From positions 186,001-250,000 of the forward strand of contig NZ_LWHG01000029.1 of the NCBI RefSeq assembly GCF_001625445.1: a DNA stretch of 64,000 nucleotides, in the 5' to 3' direction. The stretch comes from Haladaptatus sp. R4. GTDB taxonomy: Archaea > Halobacteriota > Halobacteria > Halobacteriales > Haladaptataceae. Under the pieces are notes generated by a model. It made no database searches and was not told the origin of the DNA. It worked only from the letters and a program-made list of their open reading frames with translations. Positions within the stretch are counted from its first letter, which is position 1; every line of letters starts with the position of its first letter. Shown one piece after another: positions 37,405-45,411 of this stretch. The position numbers were made by a program, and so were the translations under genes.

Positions 37405-38048
37405 AGTTTAACACAATTAACCGTGTTTTCTACCCTTCTTATTTCTATCGGTGCGGTGAATGAAATCTCGTGATAACGAGACACTTTAGAAAGACGTCGT
37501 ACACGGATGGTCCTCCGGTTCCGAACGGGGTATTACCGGCGGGGGAACGGGTGTGTCCATCGGAAAATCGCGTCAGTCCGTCCTTCGATGTCGGGACTTC
37601 GGCCGCGATAGGCGTTTTCACGTCGCCGCATTCTTTCACGGTGTCCGATAACGACGATTTTCCGCACGGCCTTTCAGTAGGGTTACTGTCGGTTCGAGAA
37701 CGAATCGGAAGATGGTCGCGAGTAGTCCGATAATACCATACCGTTGACCGGGACGTATCCCGTATCGTTACCCAACGAGCCGTGTAATCGACGCTCGAAA
37801 ACCGATGCCGTATTGCAAAAATCCTCCCAAACCAGTTCGTCCGATACTGTCGGAGGTCAGCTATCGAACGTCGACGTTGACCGTGTTCGGCGTCCAGAGT
37901 AGCTGTGAAGGAATCACGTCACGGAATCGCTTTCCGAGAAAACGGATTCGAGGCCGCGAAATGCTCACGTCCCCTGGCACGCTCGCCCCTTCGGTGACAA
38001 TCGGAATTCGGAGTTTCCGCGCGAAAAGGACGCTCCGAGCGGGCCCCG
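37405..38048. other. Intergenic region, no gene seen
   Basis: A 644-bp region upstream of the sugar-binding protein gene. AT-rich near 37405-37470 (promoter). An inverted repeat CGGGA-CGTA-TCCCG lies at 37749-37762. No supported gene. Confidence 0.45.
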
Positions 38049-38666
38049 TCACAGGATCCGAAACACTCGGACGGTATCGCGGTTGGTCGGCTCACGGACG
38101 AGTTGGGCGAGACCCAACTCCGAGAACACCCGTTTCCAGTCCCGGAAGTAGAGGGGGAAGTCGTCGTTGACGTAACTCACTTTCTCGTCGCCGCGACCGC
38201 GCTGCGGACTGTTCCCCTCGTTTTCGGCGGTTATCAACAGATCACTCGTGACGCGGATCAGCTCCTCGAACACCCACGTATTCTCGGGGTGGATGTGCTG
38301 TAAGGTCTCGACGGAGTAGACGACGTCGAACTCGTCGTCGGGGAATTCGGGAATCACGTCCTCGATCGCACCCGCGTGGAACGTCCCCGTCGCGGCGAGG
38401 CGTGGATGTCGTTCTGCCATCACGTCGAACGAGTCTTCGTTGATGTCGATGCCGGACAGGTTTTTGAATCCGTTGTCGCGGAGATGGGCGAGGTGACGGC
38501 CGGAGCCACAGCCGACTTCGAGGATGGCGGCGTCCTCGTGTGCGTAGTAATCGAGCACGGTGGCGATCGTCTCGCTCACCTCGTTCGGCCCGATCTTCGC
38601 GTAGTATTCGGGCGAGTAGTCACCCGACCGTTCGGCCCAACCGCGGCGATTGTCGTCCGGTTCCAT
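38049..38666 (-). CDS. Class I SAM-dependent methyltransferase
   Basis: A 205-residue Rossmann-like methyltransferase. Motif I is ILEVGCGSGRHL at 48-59, the acidic residue that holds the ribose is in SGIDINEDSF, and motif II/III is DVVYSVETLQHIHPENTW. The substrate is not evident; small-molecule or cell-surface sugar methylation is possible. It stands alone, with a TTACG-N10-TGTAA palindrome 172 bp upstream and the IclR-type operator cluster beyond it, so it may be controlled from that region. Confidence 0.85.
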   Translation of the reverse strand: MEPDDNRRGWAERSGDYSPEYYAKIGPNEVSETIATVLDYYAHEDAAILEVGCGSGRHLAHLRDNGFKNLSGIDINEDSFDVMAERHPRLAATGTFHAGAIEDVIPEFPDDEFDVVYSVETLQHIHPENTWVFEELIRVTSDLLITAENEGNSPQRGRGDEKVSYVNDDFPLYFRDWKRVFSELGLAQLVREPTNRDTVRVFRIL

Positions 38667-38837
38667 ACGCTTTATTTCGAGGCCGGGAAGTTAAACTTCC
38701 CTCAACGAGTTCGCCAGCGGTCGGCGCTCCTCACACCACCTCCCGTGTCGAACTGGACACCGGCGCGGACGAAACAGACGGGCACGATGCACGTCGACTC
38801 CGTCGAGACTCGGACTGGGTTCGTATTCCCCGTTCCG

Positions 38838-38857
38838 TTACGAGCATAGCACTGTAA
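38838..38857. promoter_or_regulatory. Palindrome TTACG-N10-TGTAA
   Basis: TTACGAGCATAGCACTGTAA; with the flanking bases the arms are CCGTTAC and GTAACGG, a perfect 7-bp match. Same layout and partly the same spacer as at 908, 24869 and 55902. Confidence 0.5.
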
Positions 38858-38898
38858 CGGGGGCGACGACGTCCATCGTCGGCCCTCCGGTAAAGTGA

Positions 38899-38913
38899 TC
38901 CCGAAATACGGGA
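38899..38913. promoter_or_regulatory. IclR-type operator TCCCGAAATACGGGA
   Basis: A 15-bp palindrome, the exact reverse complement of the site at 40052-40066 on the other side of the IclR gene. Likely bound by that regulator. Confidence 0.55.
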
Positions 38914-39041
38914 AAATTTCTCACAGCGCGGGAAGACGGTCAAACCCGCGGGACTGTGAACACCGTGAAATCGTCTTGTCGGGGTGTCAAACCCCGATTC
39001 GTAATCCGTTCCTCCGCGGGCGATTCTTTTCCCGACGGAGG

Positions 39042-39056
39042 TCCCATTATTCGGGA
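39042..39056. promoter_or_regulatory. IclR-type operator TCCCATTATTCGGGA
   Basis: Variant of the 15-bp TCCCG/CGGGA palindrome, about 210 bp upstream of the IclR start. Confidence 0.45.
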
Positions 39057-39214
39057 TTTAGACTCGGACACGTTCGAGTCTCGGGAGAAAAGCCATCGTC
39101 GGACGCGCCGCGCTCGCTACCGGAGATTTTCGTCCGAAATAGGGGCAACGAGAGAGGTGTGATGGGTTCGTTTTCCGCGGGGAAGGTTTTCTCGACGGGG
39201 TGGAAATCGAGAGA

Positions 39215-39229
39215 TCCGAATATTCGGGA
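39215..39229. promoter_or_regulatory. IclR-type operator TCCGAATATTCGGGA
   Basis: Palindrome (TCCGAATATTCGG core) that ends 34 bp before the IclR start and touches the TTTTAT stretch likely to serve as TATA element, a position suited to autorepression. Confidence 0.5.
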
Positions 39230-39252
39230 ATTTTATGCCGAATGGCGACAAT

Positions 39253-39260
39253 AAGGAGGT
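39253..39260 (+). promoter_or_regulatory. Strong ribosome binding site of the IclR gene
   Basis: AAGGAGGT three bases before the ATG at 39264, unusually strong for a haloarchaeon, where many transcripts are leaderless. It fixes the start codon. Confidence 0.6.
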
Positions 39261-39263
39261 ACG

Positions 39264-40025
39264 ATGGGAAGATACACATCGCGGGTCCGGACGACCGAAA
39301 CGTCCCTCGACGTCCTGGACGTCCTCTTCGAACGGGAAGCAGTAACCGTCGAGGAACTCGAAGCGGAACTCGACCTGACGAATAGTACGGTTCACAGACA
39401 CCTTTCGACGCTCCAAGAGAGGGGGTACGTGGTCAGGGACGAGGGGTCCTACCGTCTGGGTTTCAAGTTGCTCACGATGGGTGGACGCCTCCGGCGGGAC
39501 GTGACGGCGTATCCGGTCATCAAGACGAAAGTGGACGACCTCGCAGCGGAGACGAACGAACGCGTCCAGTTCATCGTCCGGGAACAGGACGAACGGATCT
39601 ACCTGTACACGCAGACCGGCGATAGCCTGATACAGACCGGGGCGTACACGGGTCGCCGCGGTCCGATCTATTCGAGCGCCGCCGGGAAAGCGATCATCGC
39701 CAACCTTCCGAAACCTGAGCGCGAGCGACTTATCGACTCCCTCGACCTGCGGCGGACCGGACCGAACACCATCACCGACCGCGACGCCCTCCGTGAAGAC
39801 CTCCGGACGATTCGGGAACGGGGATACTCGCTCAACCTCGAAGAATCGACGAGCGGGGTGCACGCCGTCGGTGCCGCCGTCAGAGGGAAGGACGACGGCA
39901 TCGTCGGGGCGCTGAGCGTTTCGGGCCCGGCGACGAGGCTGAAGGACGAACGGTTGGAACGGGAACTTCCCGACGCCGTCCTCGCCGCGACCAACGAACT
40001 CGAACTGCACATCGCACACACGTGA
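39264..40025 (+). CDS. IclR family transcriptional regulator
   Basis: A 253-residue regulator with the winged HTH at about 10-70 (VTVEELEAELDLTNSTVHRH) and the effector domain after it (SSAAGKAIIANLPKPERERL; AVRGKDDGIVGALSVSGPA). It is related to but clearly different from the IclR protein at 1003-1767. Four 15-bp TCCCG/CGGGA palindromes flank the gene, three upstream and one between it and the next gene, which argues for autoregulation and control of the propeller gene at 40174. The effector is unknown. Confidence 0.92.
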   Translation: MGRYTSRVRTTETSLDVLDVLFEREAVTVEELEAELDLTNSTVHRHLSTLQERGYVVRDEGSYRLGFKLLTMGGRLRRDVTAYPVIKTKVDDLAAETNERVQFIVREQDERIYLYTQTGDSLIQTGAYTGRRGPIYSSAAGKAIIANLPKPERERLIDSLDLRRTGPNTITDRDALREDLRTIRERGYSLNLEESTSGVHAVGAAVRGKDDGIVGALSVSGPATRLKDERLERELPDAVLAATNELELHIAHT

Positions 40026-40051
40026 TGCGGTCCTCGGCCCCGATTTTTCGT

Positions 40052-40066
40052 TCCCGTATTTCGGGA
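40052..40066. promoter_or_regulatory. IclR-type operator TCCCGTATTTCGGGA
   Basis: Exact reverse complement of the palindrome at 38899. It lies about 120 bp upstream of the propeller gene start and 75 bp before its TTTATTA element at 40141. Confidence 0.55.
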
Positions 40067-40173
40067 TCGACGGGGATACCGAACGGGGACGATGCGGGTG
40101 GCCTCGTCGTTTCGCCGCTCCGGGTACCCCTCCCTAGCGATTTATTAGTAAGAACGGAGAATTATTCGGTCGT

Positions 40174-41217
40174 ATGTCGCTGTTAATTGGCACCGACGAG
40201 GGACTGTACCTCGTTCGAGCGCTTCCGTTCGAACGGGACGATGCGGAACTCGTCCTCGACTGCGGAATGGTCACGGGCATCGAAACGTACGAACACACGG
40301 ACGACGTCTTCCTCTCGTCGTCGAGTGGGGCGTACCGGTCGTCGGACGGCGGTGAGACGTGGATGGACCTCGGCGTCCCGGTCGGCAGTCGGTACTGGCA
40401 TGCGGGGGAGAGCGAAGTGTGGTCCGTCCTCTCGACGCCCGACGCGCTGTACGCCGGGACGAACGACCCCTACGTGTACCGCTCCGTCGACGACGGGGAG
40501 ACGTGGATGGAGATGAAGGGATTTCGCGACCTTCCTTCGCGCGGCCACTGGGAGTCTCCGATCGATCCCCACTACGCACGACTCAGGTGCCTGGAATCCG
40601 TCCCCGGACGGCCCGAACAACTCATCGCGGGCGTCGAGGCCGGTGGCATCCACCTCAGCCGCGACGGCGGCCAAACGTGGCACGACCGACGGGACACCAT
40701 CGTCGACGACGTCCACGAAGTCGTTCCGATCACGGAAGACGTCTGGATGGCGGCGACCGGTTATCTCGACCACACCATCGAGAAAATCGGCCTCGGCCAC
40801 GCCGTCGGAACGGGCGGACTCCATCGAACCGTCGACGGCGGGGACTCCTGGACGCGAATCGACGTCGGAAACCCGTTTTCGTACATCCGGAACGTGTTCG
40901 TCCACGACGGGACCCTCTTCTTCGGCGGCGGCGAGGAAGCGCCGCCGGAGTGGGTCCACGACGATCACGGTGCTGCACTCTTCGAGTCGACGAACTTCGG
41001 CCGGACGCTCGACCGGGTGTCGTACCCGACGGAGGAGACGCAAGTCATCGATACGTGGGACGTGTACGATGGCGACGTCATCTGCGGTTCCGGTCTGTTC
41101 GACGTCCCCGACCCGCGAGAAGACATCGAGGGCTGCGTCATGCGGCGTGACGACGACGGGACGTACCACGACGTGGGACGCGTCCCGGCCAATATCGGGA
41201 CCATCGCGACGGTCTGA
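40174..41217 (+). CDS. Asp-box (BNR) beta-propeller protein
   Basis: A 347-residue protein with at least four Asp-box motifs of the S-x-D-x-G-x-T-W type: SSDGGETWMD, SVDDGETWME, SRDGGQTWHD and TVDGGDSWTR. These mark sialidase-like or photosystem-stability-factor-like propellers. No signal peptide is seen, so it is probably cytoplasmic. The catalytic residues of sialidases are not recognisable, so the job may be lactonase-like, binding or structural. A TTTATTA element at 40141 lies about 30 bp upstream. It follows the IclR gene and shares its operator. Confidence 0.8.
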   Translation: MSLLIGTDEGLYLVRALPFERDDAELVLDCGMVTGIETYEHTDDVFLSSSSGAYRSSDGGETWMDLGVPVGSRYWHAGESEVWSVLSTPDALYAGTNDPYVYRSVDDGETWMEMKGFRDLPSRGHWESPIDPHYARLRCLESVPGRPEQLIAGVEAGGIHLSRDGGQTWHDRRDTIVDDVHEVVPITEDVWMAATGYLDHTIEKIGLGHAVGTGGLHRTVDGGDSWTRIDVGNPFSYIRNVFVHDGTLFFGGGEEAPPEWVHDDHGAALFESTNFGRTLDRVSYPTEETQVIDTWDVYDGDVICGSGLFDVPDPREDIEGCVMRRDDDGTYHDVGRVPANIGTIATV

Positions 41218-41378
41218 CCCGAACCATCGACGCGGGGGTCCAAGCGAGACGATTCGTAGGCCGGATCGATCCAGAACCCCCGATAGAGATATATGGTTTC
41301 GAGGTAGTTCTGAACACGAACGATGGTAACAGTGTGTACGACGCTCCGAACCAAACGCGGCAGAACCGTCCCGAATCC

Positions 41379-41768
41379 ATGAGCGACACCTCGTCCTCGA
41401 ACGCGCCGCCGCGGTCCGCTCGACTGCTGTACAGCGGTGTGTTGCTGTACATGGCCGTCGATGGATTCCAACACAACGAAGCGCGGGTCGATCTCGCCCG
41501 GTCGAAAGGCGTCCCGGTCCCCGAAACGCTCGTTCCGATGACGACCGGTATGCTACTGGTGGGGAACCTCTGCCTCCTCGCCTGGCGGTTTCCGAGGGCG
41601 GCGGCTGGTGCCGTGATCCTCTTCTTCGTCGGCACCACGCCGATGATTCACAACTTCTGGGAACTCGAAGGCGAGGAACGGCACGGTAACAAGATCGATT
41701 TCTGCAAGAATCTCGCCCTCATGGGCGGTGCGCTCGTCCTCCTCGACAACGCCGCGAACGACGACTGA
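41379..41768 (+). CDS. DoxX-like membrane protein
   Basis: A 129-residue protein with about four hydrophobic segments (LLYSGVLLYMAVDGFQ, MTTGMLLVGNLCLLAW, AAGAVILFFVGTTPMIHNFW, NLALMGGALVLLD). The layout and the FWELEGEERHGNKIDFCKNLALMGG end fit the DoxX/DoxD group, often linked to respiratory or thiol redox functions. The start at 41379 (MSDTSSS) is preferred to 41334. It precedes the CoA-transferase operon but has a gap with a TetR-type operator between. Confidence 0.75.
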   Translation: MSDTSSSNAPPRSARLLYSGVLLYMAVDGFQHNEARVDLARSKGVPVPETLVPMTTGMLLVGNLCLLAWRFPRAAAGAVILFFVGTTPMIHNFWELEGEERHGNKIDFCKNLALMGGALVLLDNAANDD

Positions 41769-41824
41769 CCGACGAGCACACTACTTTCCGAAGCCTCGTC
41801 CTTCCGAAGCCCCGCCCGATACTT

Positions 41825-41838
41825 TTACCATCTGGTAA
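41825..41838. promoter_or_regulatory. TetR-type operator TTACCATCTGGTAA
   Basis: Perfect 6-bp arms TTACCA/TGGTAA around TC, 69 bp upstream of the CoA-transferase start. It resembles TTTACCG-CA-CGGTAAA at 45361, next to the TetR gene. Confidence 0.5.
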
Positions 41839-41906
41839 TCGATAGTACAGGTACGGCGATAGCGATGTGGTGTGAGCGCTCGCCACTCCGCAACGAGGCA
41901 ATAAGC

Positions 41907-43151
41907 ATGTCAGAAACCACTACGTCATCGGCACAGCAGGGGAAAATCCTGGACGGCATTACCGTCCTCGACCTCTCGACGTTCGTCACGGGCGGGTTCA
42001 GTTCGGCGATGTTGGCGAACCTGGGCGCAGAGGTAGTCAAAATCGAGCAACCCGGCTACGGGGACGCGATTCGCCACTCGGGTCCACCGTTCATCCGCGG
42101 TGAGTCGCCCTACTACTGGACCGTCAACTACGGGAAACGAAGCGTCGAACTCGACCTGAAAAACGAGCAGGCGAAGGAGGCCCTGTACGAGTTGGCCGAG
42201 CACGCCGACGTCTTCGTTCAGAACTATCGACCCGGGACGGCGGAGCGCCTCGGCGTCGACTACGCGACGATCAAGGAACACAACGAGGAGATCATTTACC
42301 TCGCCATCTCGGCGTTCGGACAGACCGGACCGTGGGCGAAGCGGTCGGGATACGACCTGTTGATTCAGGGGATGAGCGGAATCATGAGCGTGACGGGAGA
42401 GGAGGGTCGGCAACCGGTCAAGGTCGGTCTCCCGATAACGGACCTGATTACGGCCATGTGGGCGGCGTTCGGCGCGACATCGGCCCTCTATCGACGCGAA
42501 CTGACCGGCGAAGGGGAGTACATCGACCTCGGCATGCTCGAAGCGACGCTGCCGTGGCTCACGAAGCAGGCCGGACAGGTGTTCGCCGACGAGACGCCGA
42601 CGCGGATGGGGACGAAAGACCCGGTGTTGGCGCCGTATCAGACGTTCGAAACGGCCGACAGCTACCTCAACGTCTGCATCCTGAACGAGAAGCTCTGGCA
42701 CGAGTTGTGTGCGGTCATCGACCGGCCCGACCTGCCCGCCGACGACCGGTTCGAGACGAACGCGGACCGGGTCGCCCATCAGGACGAACTGGAAGCCGAA
42801 ATCGAGGCGACGCTGGGCGAGAAGACGACGGACGAATGGATCGAGATAATCGCCGACGAGGGGGGCGTACCCGCCGGGCCCGTTTACGACGTGGACGAAG
42901 CGCTGACCAATCCGCAGGTGGAAGCGCGCGGAGCGATCACCGAGATCGAGCATCCGGAACTCGGGACGATTCCGGTCATCGAACACCCGCTCACGTTCGA
43001 ACACACCGAAAGCGGATTCGAGATGCCGCCGCCGCTCCTCGGAGAGCACAACCGCGAGGTGTTCTCCGACCTGGGATACACGGAGGACGAAATCGACGAG
43101 TTCGAAAACATGGGCGTGTTCGGAGCGCAAGACGGTGGTACCGACGAATGA
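41907..43151 (+). CDS. Family III (CaiB/BaiF) CoA-transferase
   Basis: A 414-residue CoA-transferase. The N-terminal strand GITVLDLSTFVTGGFSSAMLANLGAEVVKIEQP is the family hallmark, and the catalytic Asp is about residue 179 in PITDLITAMWAA. These enzymes move CoA between acids and so start acid catabolism. The start at 41907 (MSETTTSS) is chosen over 41865. It overlaps the thiolase-like gene by 4 bp (ATGA), so the two plus the DUF35 gene form an operon with an upstream TetR-type operator. The substrate is unknown; formyl-CoA:oxalate, carnitine and aromatic-acid transferases all belong here. Confidence 0.92.
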   Translation: MSETTTSSAQQGKILDGITVLDLSTFVTGGFSSAMLANLGAEVVKIEQPGYGDAIRHSGPPFIRGESPYYWTVNYGKRSVELDLKNEQAKEALYELAEHADVFVQNYRPGTAERLGVDYATIKEHNEEIIYLAISAFGQTGPWAKRSGYDLLIQGMSGIMSVTGEEGRQPVKVGLPITDLITAMWAAFGATSALYRRELTGEGEYIDLGMLEATLPWLTKQAGQVFADETPTRMGTKDPVLAPYQTFETADSYLNVCILNEKLWHELCAVIDRPDLPADDRFETNADRVAHQDELEAEIEATLGEKTTDEWIEIIADEGGVPAGPVYDVDEALTNPQVEARGAITEIEHPELGTIPVIEHPLTFEHTESGFEMPPPLLGEHNREVFSDLGYTEDEIDEFENMGVFGAQDGGTDE

Positions 43152-44287
43152 CCGGCGTGACGATTCCCGGCGTCGGGATGACCAGATTCACGGGGGCATC
43201 GGACCGCTCACTCGTGGAATTGGCGGCGACGGCGGCGAACCGGGCCCTCGATGACGCCGGTTACGGTCCAGACGACATCTCCTCGCTCCACGTCGGGAAC
43301 GCCCTCGGAGATGCCCTCGGGTTACAGGCCGGTCTCGGAAACGCGCTCACGTCGTCGCTCGGGCTTGAGGGCGTCATCGCCGACAGGGTGGAGAACACCA
43401 GTGCGACGGGTGCGAGCGCGTTTCACCGGGGAGTCGAGGCGCTCAAGAGTGGTCACGCCGAAGTCGCGCTGGTCGTGGGTGCCGAGAAGATGTCCGTCGG
43501 CGACACGAGCGGGGTGACGGAAGCCATCAGCCGTCTCACCCACGAGCGCGAGTACGCGCAGGGCCTCACGCTCCCCTCGTTCGGTGGCCTCGCGGCGAGT
43601 ACCTACCTCGCCCGGCACGACGTCCCCCGCGAGGCGCTCGCCGAAGTCGCGGCGAAGAACCACCGGAACGCGGCGGCGAATCCGGTCGCGCAGTTCCAAA
43701 CGGAAATCACCGTCGCGGACGCCCTCGACTCGCCCGTCGTCGCCGACCCGCTCCGCCTCTACGATTGCTGTCCGATGATGGACGGTGCGGCCGCCGTCGT
43801 CCTTGCCCGGGAGACACCCGAGGACGTGTGCGTGACGAGTATCGGAAGCGCAACCGGAACCCACGCCGTCGCCGACCGCCGGGACCCGCTGGAACTCGAG
43901 AGCGTCCGTGTCGCGGGGGAACGGACCTTCGAGCGAGGTGGGGTGACGCCTGACGACATCGACCTCGCGTGTATCCACGACGCGTTCACGATTCTGGAAC
44001 TCCTCGAACTGGAGGAGTTGGGGTTCTACGAGTCGGGCACTGCCTGGAAAGCGACTCTGGACGGAGAGACGCGACTCGACGGGCGACTTCCGGTCAATCC
44101 CGGCGGCGGGTTGAAAGCGCGGGGACATCCGCTCGGCGCGACCGGACTCTCGCAACTCATCGAGTTGGTCTGGCAACTTCGGGGTGACCTCCCCGCCGAA
44201 CGGCAGGTTTCACCGGCTACAACGGGCTTCGCGGTCAACGTCGCGGGGTTCGGCAACAACAGCGTCTGCACGGTACTGGAAACATGA
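43148..44287 (+). CDS. Thiolase-fold protein, SCP-x/Ltp2-like, Cys-to-Ser at the nucleophile
   Basis: A 379-residue thiolase-superfamily enzyme. The position of the acyl-accepting Cys is Ser85 (VENTSATGASAFHRG, codon AGT at 43400). The C-terminal GGGLKARGHPLGATGLSQL block with its His is present. Without the Cys an ordinary ketoacyl-CoA thiolysis is unlikely. Some family members that lost it, such as the steroid side-chain aldolase Ltp2, work as retro-aldolases in complex with a DUF35 protein; here a DUF35 gene overlaps the 3' end by 4 bp. The upstream open frame back to 42332 overlaps the CoA-transferase and is not used. The aldolase reading is inference. Confidence 0.87.
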   Translation: MTGVTIPGVGMTRFTGASDRSLVELAATAANRALDDAGYGPDDISSLHVGNALGDALGLQAGLGNALTSSLGLEGVIADRVENTSATGASAFHRGVEALKSGHAEVALVVGAEKMSVGDTSGVTEAISRLTHEREYAQGLTLPSFGGLAASTYLARHDVPREALAEVAAKNHRNAAANPVAQFQTEITVADALDSPVVADPLRLYDCCPMMDGAAAVVLARETPEDVCVTSIGSATGTHAVADRRDPLELESVRVAGERTFERGGVTPDDIDLACIHDAFTILELLELEELGFYESGTAWKATLDGETRLDGRLPVNPGGGLKARGHPLGATGLSQLIELVWQLRGDLPAERQVSPATTGFAVNVAGFGNNSVCTVLET

Positions 44288-44646
44288 GGGACCGACAGTC
44301 AACGACACGAACGGATCGGATAGCGGTGGACGAAGCCTTCGTTTGCGAACACTGCGGACACCGTTGGTACTACACGCGGAGCAACTGCCCGAACTGTCGT
44401 CGAGACCGGATTGCGACGTACACGCTCGGCGAGGGGACGCTAATCGCGGTGACGAGCGTCGCGACGACGCCGCCCGACGTTCGAAGCCCGAATCCGCTCG
44501 GCTTCGCCCGATTCGGCGAGGTGCAGGTCGTCGGTCAGTTGGCACAGGAGGCCGCCGTGGGTAACCGCGTGGCGTTCGCCGGTGCGTACCGTCTCCGGGA
44601 CGGAGACGAGGAGACGAACCCTCGCCTGACCGTCGTTACGGACTGA
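44284..44646 (+). CDS. DUF35 / OB-fold Zn-ribbon protein, partner of thiolase-like enzyme
   Basis: A 120-residue protein with a rubredoxin-like zinc ribbon (C21-x2-C24 and C35-x2-C38, CEHCGHRW and SNCPNC) followed by an OB fold (about 45-118). DUF35 proteins bind acyl-CoA and pair with thiolase-fold enzymes in archaeal HMG-CoA synthesis and in steroid aldolases. It overlaps the thiolase-like gene (ATGA) and ends 44 bp before the convergent TetR gene. A complex with the preceding protein is likely. Confidence 0.88.
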   Translation: MRDRQSTTRTDRIAVDEAFVCEHCGHRWYYTRSNCPNCRRDRIATYTLGEGTLIAVTSVATTPPDVRSPNPLGFARFGEVQVVGQLAQEAAVGNRVAFAGAYRLRDGDEETNPRLTVVTD

Positions 44647-44690
44647 TTCGACCGCTGATCAGCGGAAAGCGCGCGAGAAAAAGGAGTCGC

Positions 44691-45305
44691 TCACTCCTCG
44701 ACGCGGAGGGAGTCGAGGATGAACTCGTCGATGGCGGCGCGGGCCTCCTCGGGAGCGTCGTCGTGGCCGAGCGAGAGTTTGCGGCCCCGGGCGGCGTGGA
44801 TGACGTCCGTGATGAGTTGGCCCATCCGTTCGGTATCGACGTCGCAGAAGACGCCCTGATCGATTCCCGCTTCGATAACGGTGGTGATGCTCGACCGAAT
44901 GCGGACGTAGTGCTGGTTGAATATTTCGCGGTGGCGTTCGTCGTTCCCCGCGTACGTGAACAGTTCGTGGTAGACCTTCATCCGGTCCCAGTGGCCGAAG
45001 TCGTCGAACGCCGGGCCGAACAGACATTGGTCGATTCTGGCGTCGAGTTCCTCACGCGGGGACGCGTCCGCCTCGACTTCGACGCTTCCCTCGTACTGGT
45101 CGATGATGTACTCCAGAAAGTGGGACATGAGGTCGTACTTCCCGTCGAAGTGGTAGTGGATGACCTGCCGGGTCATCTCCATCTCCTCGCCGATGTCGCG
45201 CATCCGGAGATTCGTGTACCCGTGCTTGCTGAGCGCGCGGAACGTGGCTTCCATGATGGCCTCCCGCGTGTCGGAGGGGACGCGTTCGTTTCCGGGGGTG
45301 CTCAT
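44691..45305 (-). CDS. TetR/AcrR family transcriptional regulator
   Basis: A 204-residue repressor. The HTH is at about 10-55 (TREAIMEATFRALSKHGYTN, then MRDIGEEMEMTRQVIHYHFD), and the C-terminal domain binds a ligand. The start at 45305 (MSTPGNE) is preferred to 45329. The palindrome TTTACCGCACGGTAAA at 45361 lies between this gene and the divergent amidohydrolase, and a related one precedes the CoA-transferase operon. It probably represses this catabolic cluster and itself; the ligand may be an acyl-CoA. Confidence 0.9.
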   Translation of the reverse strand: MSTPGNERVPSDTREAIMEATFRALSKHGYTNLRMRDIGEEMEMTRQVIHYHFDGKYDLMSHFLEYIIDQYEGSVEVEADASPREELDARIDQCLFGPAFDDFGHWDRMKVYHELFTYAGNDERHREIFNQHYVRIRSSITTVIEAGIDQGVFCDVDTERMGQLITDVIHAARGRKLSLGHDDAPEEARAAIDEFILDSLRVEE

Positions 45306-45360
45306 ACGGCGTATTTTTCCCGGGTACATATAGGGGTTTTCCGCGCACCCCGGAAGGTGG

Positions 45361-45376
45361 TTTACCGCACGGTAAA
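45361..45376. promoter_or_regulatory. TetR-type operator TTTACCG-CA-CGGTAAA
   Basis: Perfect 7-bp arms in the 106-bp divergent promoter between tetR and the amidohydrolase gene. Confidence 0.6.
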
Positions 45377-45411
45377 TTATTTAGTGTCATGGTTCATCAG
45401 TTCGAGTGACT

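Larger units (their letters stand above)
38667..39263. other. Divergent regulatory region between methyltransferase and IclR genes
   Basis: A 597-bp gene-free region that holds the TTACG palindrome (38838), three TCCCG/CGGGA-type palindromes (38899, 39042, 39215), and a strong ribosome binding site at its right end. The sequence around 39042-39235 is AT-rich. Confidence 0.5.

Noticed and set aside
37749-37762. CGGGA-CGTA-TCCCG palindrome as another IclR site
   Set aside because: The arms are in the opposite order to the TCCCG/CGGGA operator and the spacing differs; probably chance.
42332-43147. Extended N-terminus for the thiolase-like protein
   Set aside because: It is the CoA-transferase gene read in another frame; the ATG at 43148 gives the typical thiolase start.
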